Both the position numbers and the translations under genes were made by a program. A DNA stretch of 64,000 nucleotides from positions 3,722,001-3,786,000 of the forward strand of contig NC_079878.1 of NCBI RefSeq assembly GCF_029227915.1, in the 5' to 3' direction. The notes beneath the pieces are model-generated. The model searched no databases. It saw only the letters and a program-made list of their open reading frames with translations, and was not told the origin of the DNA. Of this stretch, positions 28,721 to 42,800 are shown piece after piece (the first letter of the stretch is position 1; every line of letters begins with the position of its first letter). This DNA is from Hydractinia symbiolongicarpus (lineage: Eukaryota > Cnidaria > Hydrozoa > Anthoathecata > Hydractiniidae).

Positions 28721-31700
28721 GCATGAGACTTGCAGTTTTTAAAAATGTTTTCATATTTGATGAGACGCTGAATAAAAGAAGTTTAATCGCCGGCAAACGA
28801 AAACCCGCGACTTCCCGTAAATCCGGACTCGGCCCGTATAGTCAAAAGAATACAAAGAAAGTACCCAGGGAGTAAACTCATTCCCCGAAGGATTTTTTAA
28901 ATTATTTTTTCACCACTAAAACGCATGAGACTTGCAGTTTTTAAAAATGTTTTCATATTTGATGAGACGCTGAATAAAAGAAGTTTAATCGCCGGCAAAC
29001 GAAAACCCGCGACTTCCCGTAAATCCGGACTCGGCCCGTATAGTCAAAAGATTACAAAGAAAGTACCCAGGGAGTAAACCCATTTCCCGAACGATTTTTT
29101 AAATTATTTTATCAACACTAAAACGCTTGAGACTTGTAGTTTTCAGAAATGTTTTCATTTTTGATGAGACGCTTAATGAAAGAGGTTTAATCACCGGCAA
29201 ACGAAATCCCGCGATTTCCCGTAAATCTCGGGCATGACCCGTATAGTCGAATGTATACAAAGAAAGTACCCAGGGAGTAAACTCATTTCCCAAACGATTT
29301 TTTAATTTTTTTTTTACCACTAAAACGCATGAGACTTGTAGTTTTCAAAAATGTTTTCATTTTTGATGAGACGCTTAATGAAAGAGGTTTAATCGCCGGC
29401 AAACGAAAACCCGCCATTTCCCGTAAACCCCGGACTCGGCCCGCATAGTCAAAAGTATACAAAGAAAGTACCCAGGGAGTAAACTCATTTCCAAAACGAT
29501 TTTTTAAATTATCTTTTCACCACTAAAACGCATGAGACTTGCAGTTTTCAAAAATGTTTTCATTTTTGATGAGACGCTGAATAAAAGAATTTAATCGCCA
29601 GCAAAGGAAAACCCGCGACTTCCCGTAAATCCGGACTCGGCCCGTATAGTCAAAAGAATACAAAGAAAGTACCCAGGGAGTAAACTCATTTCCCGAACGA
29701 TTTTTTAAATTATTTTTTCACCACTAAAACGCATGAGACTTGTAGTTTTCAAAAATGTTTTCATTTTTGATGAGACGCTTAATAAAAGTGGTTTAATCGC
29801 CGGCAAACGAAAACCCGCGACTTCCCGTAAATCCGGATTCGGCCCGTATAGTCAAAAGATTACAAAGAAAGTACCCAGGGAGTAAACTCATTTCCCGAAC
29901 GATTTTTTAAACTATTTTTTCACCACTAAAACGCATGAGACTTGTACTTTTCAGAAATGTTTTCATTTTTGATGAGACGCTTAATGAAAGAGGTTTAATC
30001 ACCGTCAAACGAAATCCTGCGATTTCCCGTAAATCCCGGGCATGGCCCGTATAGTCGAATGTATACAAAGAAAGTACCCTGTGAGTAAACTCATTTCCAA
30101 AACGATTTTTTAAATTATCTTTTCACCACTAAAACGCATGAGACTTGCAGTTTTCAAAAATGTTTTCATTTTTGATGAGACGCTTAATGAAAGAGGTTTA
30201 ATCGCCGGCAAACGAAAACCCGCGACTTCCCGTAAATCCGGACTCGGCCCGTATAGTCAAAAGAATACAAAGAAAGTACCCAGGGAGTAAACTCATTCCC
30301 TGAAGGATTTTTTAAATTATTTTTTCACCACTAAAACGCATGAGACTTGCAGTTTTTAAAAATGTTTTCATATTTGATGAGACGCTGAATAAAAGAAGTT
30401 TAATCGCCGGCAAACGAAAACCCGCGACTTCCCGTAAATCCGGACTCGGCCCGTATAGTCAAAAGATTACAAAGAAAGTACCCAGGGAGTAAACCCATTT
30501 CCCGAACGATTTTTTAAATTATTTTATCACCACTAAAACGCATGAGACTTGTAGTTTTCAGAAATGTTTTCATTTTTGATGAGACGCTTAATGAAAGAGG
30601 TTTAATCACCGGCAAACGAAATCCCGCGATTTCCCGTAAATCTCGGGCATGACCCGTATAGTCGAATGTATACAAAGAAAGTACCCAGGGAGTAAACTCA
30701 TTTCCCAAACGATTTTTTAATTTTTTTTTTACCACTAAAACGCATGAGACTTGTAGTTTTCAAAAATGTTTTCATTTTTGATGAGACGCTTAATGAAAGA
30801 GGTTTAATCGCCGGCAAACGAAAACCCGCCATTTCCCGTAAACCCCGGACTCGGCCCGCATAGTCAAAAGTATACAAAGAAAGTACCCAGGGAGTAAACT
30901 CATTTCCCGAACGATTTTTTAAATTATTTTTTCACCACTAAAACGCATGAGACTTGTAGTTTTCAGAAATGTTTTCATTTTTGATGAGACGCTTAATAAA
31001 AGTGGTTTAATCGCCGGCAAACGAAAACCCGCGACTTCCCGTAAATCCGGATTCGGCCCGTATAGTCAAAAGATTACAAAGAAAGTACCCAGGGAGTAAA
31101 CTCATTTCCCGAACGATTTTTTAAACTATTTTTTCACCACTAAAACGCATGAGACTTGTAGTTTTCAGAAATGTTTTCATTTTTGATGAGACGCTTAATG
31201 AAAGTGGTTTAATCGCCGGCAAACGAAAACCTGCAATTTCCCGTAAATCCCGGGCTTGGCCCGTATAGTCGAATGTATCCAAAGAAAGTACCCTGTGAGT
31301 AAACTCATTTCCAAAACGATTTTTTAAATTATCTTTTCACCACTAAAACGCATGAGACTTGCAGTTTTCAAAAATGTTTTCATTTTTGATGAGACGCTGA
31401 ATAAAAGAAGTTTAATCGCCGGCAAACGAAAACCCGCGACTTCCCGTAAATCCGGACTCGGCCCGTATAGTCAAAAGAATACAAAGAAAGTACCCAGGGA
31501 GTAAACTCATTCCCCGAACGATTTTTTAAATTATTTTTTCACCACTAAAACGCATGAGACTTGTAGTTTTTAAAAATGTTTTCATATTTGATGAGACGCT
31601 GAATAAAAGAAGTTTAATCGCCGGCAAACGAAAACCCGCGACTTCCCGTAAATCCGGACTCGGCCCGTATAGTCAAAAGAATACAAAGAAAGTACCCAGG

Positions 31701-34580
31701 GAGTAAACTCATTTCCCGAACGATTTTTTAAATTATTTTTTCACCACTAAAACGCATGAGACTTGTAGTTTTCAGAAATGTTTTCATTTTTGATGAGACG
31801 CTTAATGAAAGTGGTTTAATCGCCGGCAAACGAAAACCCGCAATTTCCCGTAAATCCCGGGCTTGGCCCGTATAGTCGAATGTATCCAAAGAAAGTACCC
31901 TGTGAGTAAACTCATTTCCAAAACGATTTTTTAAATTATCTTTTCACCACTAAAACGCATGAGACTTGCAGTTTTCAAAAATGTTTTCATTTTTGATGAG
32001 ACGCTGAATAAAAGAAGTTTAATCGCCGGCAAACGAAAACCCGCGACTTCCCGTAAATCCGGACTCGGCCCGTATAGTCAAAAGAATACAAAGAAAGTAC
32101 CCAGGGAGTAAACTCATTCCCCGAAGGATTTTTTAAATTATTTTTTCACCACTAAAACGCATGAGACTTGCAGTTTTTAAAAATGTTTTCATATTTGATG
32201 AGACGCTGAATAAAAGAAGTTTAATCGCCGGCAAACGAAAACCCGCGTCTTCCCGTAAATCAGGACTCGGCCCGTATAGTCAAAAGAATACAAAGAAAGT
32301 ACCCAGGGAGTAAACTCATTCCCCGAAGGATTTTTTAAATTATTTTTTCACCACTAAAACGCATGAGACTTGCAGTTTTTAAAAATGTTTTCATATTTGA
32401 TGAGACGCTGAATAAAAGAAGTTTAATCGCCGGCAAACGAAAACCCGCGACTTCCCGTAAATCCGGACTCGGCCCGTATAGTCAAAAGATTACAAAGAAA
32501 GTACCCAGGGAGTAAACCCATTTCCCGAACGATTTTTTAAATTATTTTATCAACACTAAAACGCTTGAGACTTGTAGTTTTCAGAAATGTTTTCATTTTT
32601 GATGAGACGCTTAATGAAAGAGGTTTAATCACCGGCAAACGAAATCCCGCGATTTCCCGTAAATCTCGGGCATGACCCGTATAGTCGAATGTATACAAAG
32701 AAAGTACCCAGGGAGTAAACTCATTTCCCAAACGATTTTTTAATTTTTTTTTTACCACTAAAACGCATGAGACTTGTAGTTTTCAAAAATGTTTTCATTT
32801 TTGATGAGACGCTTAATGAAAGAGGTTTAATCGCCGGCAAACGAAAACCCGCCATTTCCCGTAAACCCCGGACTCGGCCCGCATAGTCAAAAGTATACAA
32901 AGAAAGTACCCAGGGAGTAAACTCATTTCCAAAACGATTTTTTAAATTATCTTTTCACCACTAAAACGCATGAGACTTGCAGTTTTCAAAAATGTTTTCA
33001 TTTTTGATGAGACGCTGAATAAAAGAATTTAATCGCCAGCAAAGGAAAACCCGCGACTTCCCGTAAATCCGGACTCGGCCCGTATAGTCAAAAGAATACA
33101 AAGAAAGTACCCAGGGAGTAAACTCATTTCCCGAACGATTTTTTAAATTATTTTTTCACCACTAAAACGCATGAGACTTGTAGTTTTCAGAAATGTTTTC
33201 ATTTTTGATGAGACGCTTAATAAAAGTGGTTTAATCGCCGGCAAACGAAAACCCGCGACTTCCCGTAAATCCGGATTCGGCCCGTATAGTCAAAAGATTA
33301 CAAAGAAAGTACCCAGGGAGTAAACTCATTTCCCGAACGATTTTTTAAACTATTTTTTCACCACTAAAACGCATGAGACTTGTACTTTTCAGAAATGTTT
33401 TCATTTTTGATGAGACGCTTAATGAAAGAGGTTTAATCACCGTCAAACGAAATCCTGCGATTTCCCGTAAATCCCGGGCATGGCCCGTATAGTCGAATGT
33501 ATACAAAGAAAGTACCCTGTGAGTAAACTCATTTCCAAAACGATTTTTTAAATTATCTTTTCACCACTAAAACGCATGAGACTTGCAGTTTTCAAAAATG
33601 TTTTCATTTTTGATGAGACGCTTAATGAAAGAGGTTTAATCGCCGGCAAACGAAAACCCGCGACTTCCCGTAAATCCGGACTCGGCCCGTATAGTCAAAA
33701 GAATACAAAGAAAGTACCCAGGGAGTAAACTCATTCCCCGAAGGATTTTTTAAATTATTTTTTCACCACTAAAACGCATGAGACTTGCAGTTTTTAAAAA
33801 TGTTTTCATATTTGATGAGACGCTGAATAAAAGAAGTTTAATCGCCGGCAAACGAAAACCCGCGACTTCCCGTAAATCCGGACTCGGCCCGTATAGTCAA
33901 AAGATTACAAAGAAAGTACCCAGGGAGTAAACCCATTTCCCGAACGATTTTTTAAATTATTTTATCACCACTAAAACGCATGAGACTTGTAGTTTTCAGA
34001 AATGTTTTCATTTTTGATGAGACGCTTAATGAAAGAGGTTTAATCACCGGCAAACGAAATCCCGCGATTTCCCGTAAATCTCGGGCATGACCCGTATAGT
34101 CGAATGTATACAAAGAAAGTACCCAGGGAGTAAACTCATTTCCCAAACGATTTTTTAATTTTTTTTTTACCACTAAAACGCATGAGACTTGTAGTTTTCA
34201 AAAATGTTTTCATTTTTGATGAGACGCTTAATGAAAGAGGTTTAATCGCCGGCAAACGAAAACCCGCCATTTCCCGTAAACCCCGGACTCGGCCCGCATA
34301 GTCAAAAGTATACAAAGAAAGTACCCAGGGAGTAAACTCATTTCCCGAACGATTTTTTAAATTATTTTTTCACCACTAAAACGCATGAGACTTGTAGTTT
34401 TCAGAAATGTTTTCATTTTTGATGAGACGCTTAATAAAAGTGGTTTAATCGCCGGCAAACGAAAACCCGCGACTTCCCGTAAATCCGGATTCGGCCCGTA
34501 TAGTCAAAAGATTACAAAGAAAGTACCCAGGGAGTAAACTCATTTCCCGAACGATTTTTTAAACTATTTTTTCACCACTA
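27665..34580. repeat. Seventeen-monomer higher-order repeat, two copies (3438 bp)
   Basis: Copy 1 spans about 27665-31102 and copy 2 about 31103-34540, with a constant 3438-bp offset (29099 to 32537, 30514 to 33952). Shared private changes include TTATTTTATCAACAC with AAACGCTTGAG, AAATCTCGGGCATGACC, and AATCACCGTCAAACG. The repeat overlaps the end of the thirteen-monomer family and reuses its variants, so it was probably built from a rearranged copy of it. It breaks near 34590. Internally, 29099 and 30514 are related at seven monomers. Confidence 0.9.
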
Positions 34581-36269
34581 AAACGCATGAGACTTGTACT
34601 TTTCAGAAATGTTTTCATTTTTGATGAGACGCTTAATGAAAGAGGTTTAATCACCGTCAAACGAAATCCTGCGATTTCCCGTAAATCCCGGGCATGGCCC
34701 GTATAGTCGAATGTATACAAAGAAAGTACCCAGGGAGTAAACTCATTTCCCAAACGATTTTTTAATTTTTTTTTTACCACTAAAACGCATGAGACTTGTA
34801 GTTTTCAAAAATGTTTTCATTTTTGATGAGACGCTTAATGAAAGAGGTTTAATCGCCGGCAAACGAAAACCCGCCATTTCCCGTAAACCCCGGACTCGGC
34901 CCACATAGTCAAAAGTATACAAAGAAAGTACCCAGGGAGTAAACTCATTTCCAAAACGATTTCTTAAATTATCTTTTCACCACTAAAACGCATGAGACTT
35001 GCAGTTTTCAAAAATGTTTTCATTTTTGATGAGAAGCTGAATAAAAGAAGTTTAATCGCCAGCAAACGAAAACCCGCGACTTCCCGTAAATCCCGGGCAT
35101 GGCCCGTATAGTCGAATGTATACAAAGAAAGTACCCAGGGAGTAAACTCATTTCCCGAACGATTTTTTTAATTTTTTTTTACCACTAAAACGCATGAGAC
35201 TTGTAGTTTTCAAAAATGTCTTCATTTTTAATGAGACGCTGAATAAAAGACGTTTAATCGCAGGCAAACGAAAACCCGCGACTTCCCGTAAATCCGAACT
35301 CGGCCCGTATAGTCAAAAGAATACAAAGAAAGTACCCAGGGAGTAAACTCATTTCCCGAACGATTTTTTAAATTATTTATTCACCACTAAAACGCATGAG
35401 ACTTGTAGTTTTCAGAAATGTTTTCATTTTTGATGAGACGCTTAATGAAAGTGGTTTAATCGCCGGCAAACGAAAACTTGCGATTTCCCGTAAATCCCGG
35501 GCTTGGCCCGTATAGTCGAATGTATACAAAGAAAGTACCCTGTGAGTAAACTCATTTCCAAAACGATTTTTCAAATTATCTTTTCGCCACTAAAACGCAT
35601 GAGACTTGCAGTTTTCAAAAATGTTTTCATTTTTGATGAGACGCTTAATAAAAGAGGTTTAATCGCCGGCAAACGAAATTCCGCGATTTCCCGTAAATCC
35701 CGGGCTTGGCCCTTATAGTCGAATGTATACAAAAAAAGTACCCAGGGAGTAAACTCATTTCCCGAACGATTTTTTTAATTTTTTTTTTTTACCACTAAAA
35801 CGCATGAGACTTGTAGTTTTCAAAAATGTTTTCATTTTTGATGAGACGCTTAATGAAAGAGGTTTAATCGCCGGCAAACGAAAATCCGCCATTTCCCGTA
35901 AACCCCAGACTCGGCCCGCCCGCATAGTCAAAAGTATACAAAGAAAGTACCCAGGGAGTAAACTCATTTCCCGAACGATTTTTTAAATTATTATTTAACC
36001 ACTAAAGCCCATGAGACTTGTAGTTTTTAAAAATGTTTTCATTTTTGATGAGACGCTGAATAAAAGAAGTTTAATCGCCGGCAAACGAAAACCCGCGACT
36101 TCCCGTAAGTCCCGGACTCGGCCCGTATAGGCAAAAGTATACAAAGAAAATACCCAGGGTGTAAACCCATTTCCCGAACGATTTTTTAAATTATTATTTC
36201 ACCACTAAAGGCCATGAGACTTGTAGTTTTTAAAAATGTTTTCATTTTTGATGAGACGCTGAATAAAAG

Positions 36270-37840
36270 AAGTTTATTCGCCGGTAAACGAAAACCCGCG
36301 ACTTCCAGTAAATCCGGACTCGGCCCGTATAGTCAAAAGTATACAAAGAAAGTACCCAGGGAGTAAACTCATTTCCCGAACGATTTTTTAAATTATATTT
36401 TCACCACTAAAACGCATGAGACTTGTAGTTTTCAGAAATGTTTTCATTTTTGATGAGACGCTTAATGAAAGTGGTTTAATCGCCGGCAAACGAAAACCTG
36501 CGATTTCCCGTAAATCCCGGGCTTGGCCCGTATAGTCGAATGTATACAAAGAAAGTACCCTGTGAGTAAACTCATTTCCAAAACGATTTTTTAAATTTTC
36601 TTTTCACCACTAAAACGCATGAGACATGCAGTTTTCAAAAATGTTTTCATTTTTGATGAGACGCTTAATGAAAGAGGTTTAATCGCCGGCAAACGAAATC
36701 CCGCGATTTCCCGTAAATCCCGGGCTTGGCCCGTATAGTCGAATGTATACAAAGAAAGTACCCAGGGAGTAAACTCATTTCCCGAACGATTTTTTTATTT
36801 ATTTTTTTTTACCACTAAAACGCATGAGACTTGTAGTTTTCAAAAATGTTTTCATTTTTGATGAGACGCTTAATGAAAGAGGTTTAATCGCCGGCAAACA
36901 AAAACCCGCGATTTCCCGTAAATCTCGGGATTGGCCCGTATAGTCGAATGTATACAAAGAAAGTACCCTGTGAGTAAACTCATTTCCAAAACGATTTTTT
37001 AAATTATCTTTTCACCACTAAAACGCATGAGACTTGTAGTTTTCAAAAATGTTTTCATTTTTGATGAGACGCTGAATAAAAGAAGTTCATTCGCCGGTAA
37101 ACGAAAACCCGCGACTTCCCGTAAATCCGGACTCGGCCCGTATAGTCAAAAGTATACAAAGAAAGTACCCAGGGAGTAAACTCATTTCCCGAACGATTTT
37201 TTAAATTATATTTTCACCACTAAAACGCATGAGACTTGTAGTTTTCAGAAATGTTTTCATTTTTGATGAGACGCTTAATGAAAGTGGTTTAATCGCCGGC
37301 AACGAAAACCTGCGATTTCCCGTAAATCCCGGGCTTGGCCCGTATAGTCGAATGTATACAAAGAAAGTACCCTGTGAGTAAACTCATTTCCAAAACGATT
37401 TTTTAAATTATCTTTTCACCACTAAAACGCATGAGACATGCAGTTTTCAAAAATGTTTTCATTTTTGATGAGACGCTTAATGAAAGAGGTTTAATCGCCG
37501 GCAAACGAAATCCCGCGATTTCCCGTAAATCCCGGGCTTGGCCCGTATAGTCGAATGTATACAAAGAAAGTACCCAGGGAGTAAACTCATTTCCCGAACG
37601 ATTTTTTTATTTATTTTTTTTTACCACTAAAACGCATGAGACTTGTAGTTTTCAAAAATGTTTTCATTTTTGATGAGACGCTTAATGAAAGAGGTTTAAT
37701 CGCCGGCAAACAAAAACCCGCGATTTCCCGTAAATCTCGGGATTGGCCCATATAGTCGAATGTATACAAAGAAAGTACCCTGTGAGTAAACTCATTTCCA
37801 AAACGATTTTTTAAATTATCTTTTCACCACTAAAACACAT
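36270..37840. repeat. Four-monomer higher-order repeat (about 813 bp)
   Basis: The segment from about 36270 to 37080 recurs from about 37080 to 37840. Shared markers are TTCGCCGGTAAACG, the TTATATTTTCACC linker, GAGACATGCAG, the TTTATTTATTTTTTTT linker, and AAATCTCGGGATTGG. Confidence 0.8.
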
Positions 37841-39899
37841 GAGACTTGTAGTTTTCAAAAATGTTTTCATTTTTGATGAGACGCTTAATGAAAGAGGTTT
37901 AATCGCCGGCAAACGAAATCCCGCGATTTCCCGTAAATCCAGGGCTTGGCCCGTATAGTCGAATGTATACAAAGAAAGTACCCAGGGAGTAAACTCATTT
38001 CCCGAACGATTTTTTAAAATTTTTTTTTACCACTAAAACGCATGAGACTTGTAGTTTCAAAAATGTTTTCATTTTTGATGAGAGGCTGAATAAAAGTGGT
38101 TTAATCGCCGGCAAACGAAAACCCGCGATTTCCTGTAAATCCCGGGCTTGGCCCGTATAGTCGAATGTATACAAAGAAAGTACCCTGTGAGTAAACTCAA
38201 TTCCAAAACGATTTTTTAAATTATCTTTTCACCACTAAAACGCATGAGACTTTCAGTTTTCAAAAATGTTTTCATTTTTGATGAGACGCTTAATGAAAGA
38301 GGTTTAATCGCCGGCAAACGAAATCCCGCGATTTCCCGTAAATCCCAGGCTTGGCCCGTATAGTCGAATGTATACAAAGAAAGTAGCAAGGGAGTAAACT
38401 CATTTCCTCAACGATTTTTTTATTTATTTTTTTTACCACTAAAACGCATGAGACTTGTAGTTTTCAAAAATGTTTTCATTTTTGATGAGACACTTAATGA
38501 AAGAGGTTTAATCGCCGGCAAACAAAAACCCGCGATTTCCCGTAAATCTCGGGCTTGGCCCGTATAGTCGAATGTATACAAAGAAAGTACCCTGTGAGTA
38601 AACTCATTTCCAAAACGATTTTTTAAATTATCTTTTCACCACTAAAACGCATGAGACTTGCAGTTTTCAAAAATGTTTTCACTTTTGATGAGACGGTTAA
38701 TGAAAGAGGTTTAATCGCCGGCAAACGAAATCCCGTGATTTCCCGTAAATCCCGGGCTTGGCCCGTATAGTCGAATGTATACAAAGAAAGTACCCAGGGA
38801 GTAAACTCATTTCCCGAACGATTTTTTTTTTATTTTTTTTTACCACTAAAACGCATGAGACTTGTAGTTTTCAAAAAAGTTTTCATTTTTGATGAGACGC
38901 TTAATGAAAGAAGTTTAATCGCCGGCAAACAAAAACCCGCGATTTCCCGTAAATCTCGGGCTTGGCCCGAATAGTCGAATGTATACAAAGAAAGTACCCT
39001 GTGAGTAAACTCATTTCCAAAACGATTTTTTAAATTATCTTTTCACCACTAAAACGCATGAGACTTGCAGTTTTTAAAAATGTTTTTATTTTTTATGAGA
39101 TGCTTAATGAAAGAGGTTTAATCGCCGGCAAACGAAATCCCGCGATTTCCCGTAAATCCCGGGCTTGGCCCGTATAGTCGAATGTATACAAAGAAAGTAC
39201 CCAGGGAGTAAACTCATTTCCCGAACGATTTTTTAAAATTTTTTTTTACCACTAAAACGCATGAGACTTGTAGTTTCAAAAATGTTTTCATTTTTGATGA
39301 GACGCTGAATAAAAGTGGTTTAATCGCCGGCAAACGAAAACCCGCGATTTCCCGTAAATCCCGGGCTTGGCCCGTATAGTCGAATGTATACAAAGAAAGT
39401 ACCCTGTGAGTAAACTTATTTACAAAACGATTTTTTTTTTACCACTAAAACGCATGAGACTTGTAGTTTTCAAAAATGTTTTCATTTTAGATGAGACGCT
39501 TAATGAAAAAGGTTTAATCGCCGGCAAACGAAAACCCGCGATTTCCCGTAAATCCCGGGCTTGGCCCGTATAGTCGAATGTATACAAAGAAAGTACCCTG
39601 TGAGTAAACTCATTTCCAGAACGATTTTTTAAATTATTTTTTCACCACTAAAACGCATAAAACTTGTAGTTTTCAAAAATGTTTTCATTTTTAATGAGAC
39701 GCTGAATAAAAGAAGTTTAATCGCCGGCAAACGAAAACCCGCGATTTCCCGTAAATCCCGGGCTTGGCCCGTATAGTCAAAAGTATACAAAGAAAGTACC
39801 CAGGGAGTAAACTCCTTTCCCGAACGATTTTTTAAATTATTATTTCACCACTAAAGCCCATGAGACTTGTAGTTTTTAAAAATGTTTTCATTTTTGATG

Positions 39900-42800
39900 A
39901 GATGCTGAATAAAAGAAGTTTAATCGCCGGCAAACGAAAACCCGCGATTTCCCGTAAATCCCGGGCTTGGCCTGTATAGTCGAATGTATACAAAGAAAGT
40001 ACCCTGTGAGTAAACTCATTTCCAAAACGATTTTTTAAATTATCTTTTCACCACTAAAACGCATGAGACTTGCAGTTTTCAAAAATGTTTTCATTTTTGA
40101 TGAGACGCTGAATGAAAGAAGTTTAATCGCCGGCAAACGAAAACCTGCGATTTTCCGTGAATCCTGGACTCCGCCCGTATAGTCAAAAGTATACAAAGAA
40201 AGTACCCAGGGAGTAAACTCATTTCCCGAACGTTTTTTTAAATTATTATTTCACCACTAAAGCCCATGAGACTTGTAGTTTTTAAAAATGTTTTCATTTT
40301 TGATGAGATGCTGAATAAAAGAAGTTTAATCGCCGGCAAACGAAAACGCGCGATTTCCCGTAAATCCCGGGCTTGGCCTGTATAGTCGAATGTATACAAA
40401 GAAAGTACCCTGTGAGTAAACTCATTTCCAAAACGATTTTTTAAATTATCTTTTCACCACTAAAACGCATGAGACTTGCAGTTTTCAAAAATGTTTTCAT
40501 TTTTGATGAGACGCTTAATGAAAGAGGTTTAATCGCCAGCAAAAGAAATCCCGCGATTTCCCGTAAATCCCGGTCTTGGCCCGTATAGTCAAATGTATAC
40601 AAAGAAAGTACCCAGGGAGTAAACTCATTTCCCAAACGATTTTTTAATTTTTTTTTTTACCACTAAAACGCATGAGACTTGTAGTTTTTAAAAATGTTTT
40701 CATTTTTGATGAGACGCTGAATAAAAGTGGTTTAATCGCCGGAAAACGAAAACCCACGATTTCCCGTAAATCCCGGCTTGGCCCGTATAGTCGAATGTAT
40801 ACAAAGAAAGTACCCAGTGAGTTAGCTCATTTCCAAAACGATTTTTTAAATTATCTTTTCACCACTAAAACGCATGAGACTTGTAGTTTTCAAAAATGTT
40901 TTCATTTTTGATGAGACGCTGAATAAAAGAAGTTTAATCGCCGGCAAACGAAAACCCGCGATTTCCCGTAAATCCCGGACTCGGCCCGTATAGTCAAAAG
41001 TATACAAAGAAAGTATCCAGGGAGTAAACTGATTTCCCGAACGATTTTTTAAATTTTTTTTTCACCACTAAAACGCTTGAGACTTGTAGTTTTCAAAAAT
41101 GTTTTCATTTTTGATCAGACGCTGAATAAAAGAAGTTTAATCGCCGGCAAACAAAAACCCGCCATTTCCCGTAAACCCCGGACTCTGCCCGCATAGTCAA
41201 AAGTATACAAAGAAAGTACCCAGTGAGTAAACTCATTTCCCGAACGATTTTTTAAATTATTTTTTCACCACTAAAACGCATGAGACTTGTAGTTTTTAAA
41301 AATGTTTTCATTTTTGATGAGACGCTGAACAAAAGAAGTTTAATCGCCGGCAAACGAAAACCTGCGATTTCCCGTAAATCCCGGACTCGGCCCGTATAGT
41401 CAAAAGTATACAAAGAAAGTACCCAGGGAGTAAACTCATTTCCCGAACGATTTTTTTAATTTTTTTTTTTACCACTAAAACGCATGAGACTTGTAGTTTA
41501 CAAAAATGTTTTCATTTCTGATGAGACGCTTAATGAAAGAGGTTTAATCGCCGGAAAACGAAAACCCGCGATTTCCCGTAAATCTCGCGCTTGGCCCGTA
41601 TAGTCGAATGTATACAAAGGAAGTACCCAGGGAGTAAACTCATTTCCTGAACGATTTTTTAAATTTTTTTTTACCACTAAAACGCATGAGACTTGTAGTT
41701 TTTAAAAATGTTTTTATTTTTGATGAGACGCTGAATAAAAGTGGTTTAATCGCCGGCAAACGAAAACCCGCGATTTCCCGTAAATCCCGGGCTTGGCCCG
41801 TATAGTCGAATGTATACAAAGAAAGTACCCTGTGAGTAAACTCATTTCCAAAACGATTTTTTAAATTATCTTTTCACCACTAAAACGCATGAGACTTGCA
41901 GTTTTCAAAAATGTTTTCATTTTTGATGAGACGCTTAATGAAAGAGGTTTAATCGCCGGCAAACGAAATCCCGCGATTTCCCGTAAATCCCGGGCTCGGC
42001 CCGTATAGTCGAATGTATAGAAAGAAAGTACCCAGGGAGTAAACTCATTTCCCGAACGATTTTTTAATTATTTTTTTTACCACTAAAACGCATGAGACTT
42101 GTAGTTTTTAAAAATGTTTTCATTTTTGATGAGATGCTGAATAAAAGAAGTTTAATCGCCGGCAAACGAAAACCCGCGATTTCCCGTAAATCCCGGGCTT
42201 GGCCTGTATAGTCGAATGTATACAAAGAAAGTACCCTGTGAGTAAACTCATTTCCAAAACGATTTTTTAAATTATCTTTTCACCACTAAAACGCAAGAGA
42301 CTTGCAGTTTTCAAAAATGTTTTCATTTTTGATGAGACGCTGAATGAAAGAAGTTTAATCGCCGGCAAACGAAAACCTGCGATTTTCCGTGAATCCCGGA
42401 CTCCGCCCGTATAGTCAAAAGTATACAAAGAAAGTACCCAGGGAGTAAACTCATTTCCCGAACGTTTTTTTAAATTATTATTTCACCACTAAAGCCCATG
42501 AGACTTGTAGTTTTTAAAAATGTTTTCATTTTTGATGAGATGCTGAATAAAAGAAGTTTAATCGCCGGCAAACGAAAACGCGCGATTTCCCGTAAATCCC
42601 GGGCTTGGCCTGTATAGTCGAATGTATACAAAGAAAGTACCCTGTGAGTAAACTCATTTCCAAAACGATTTTTTAAATTATCTTTTCACCACTAAAACGC
42701 ATGAGACTTGCAGTTTTCAAAAATGTTTTCATTTTTGATGAGACGCTTAATGAAAGAGGTTTAATCGCCAGCAAAAGAAATCCCGCGATTTCCCGTAAAT

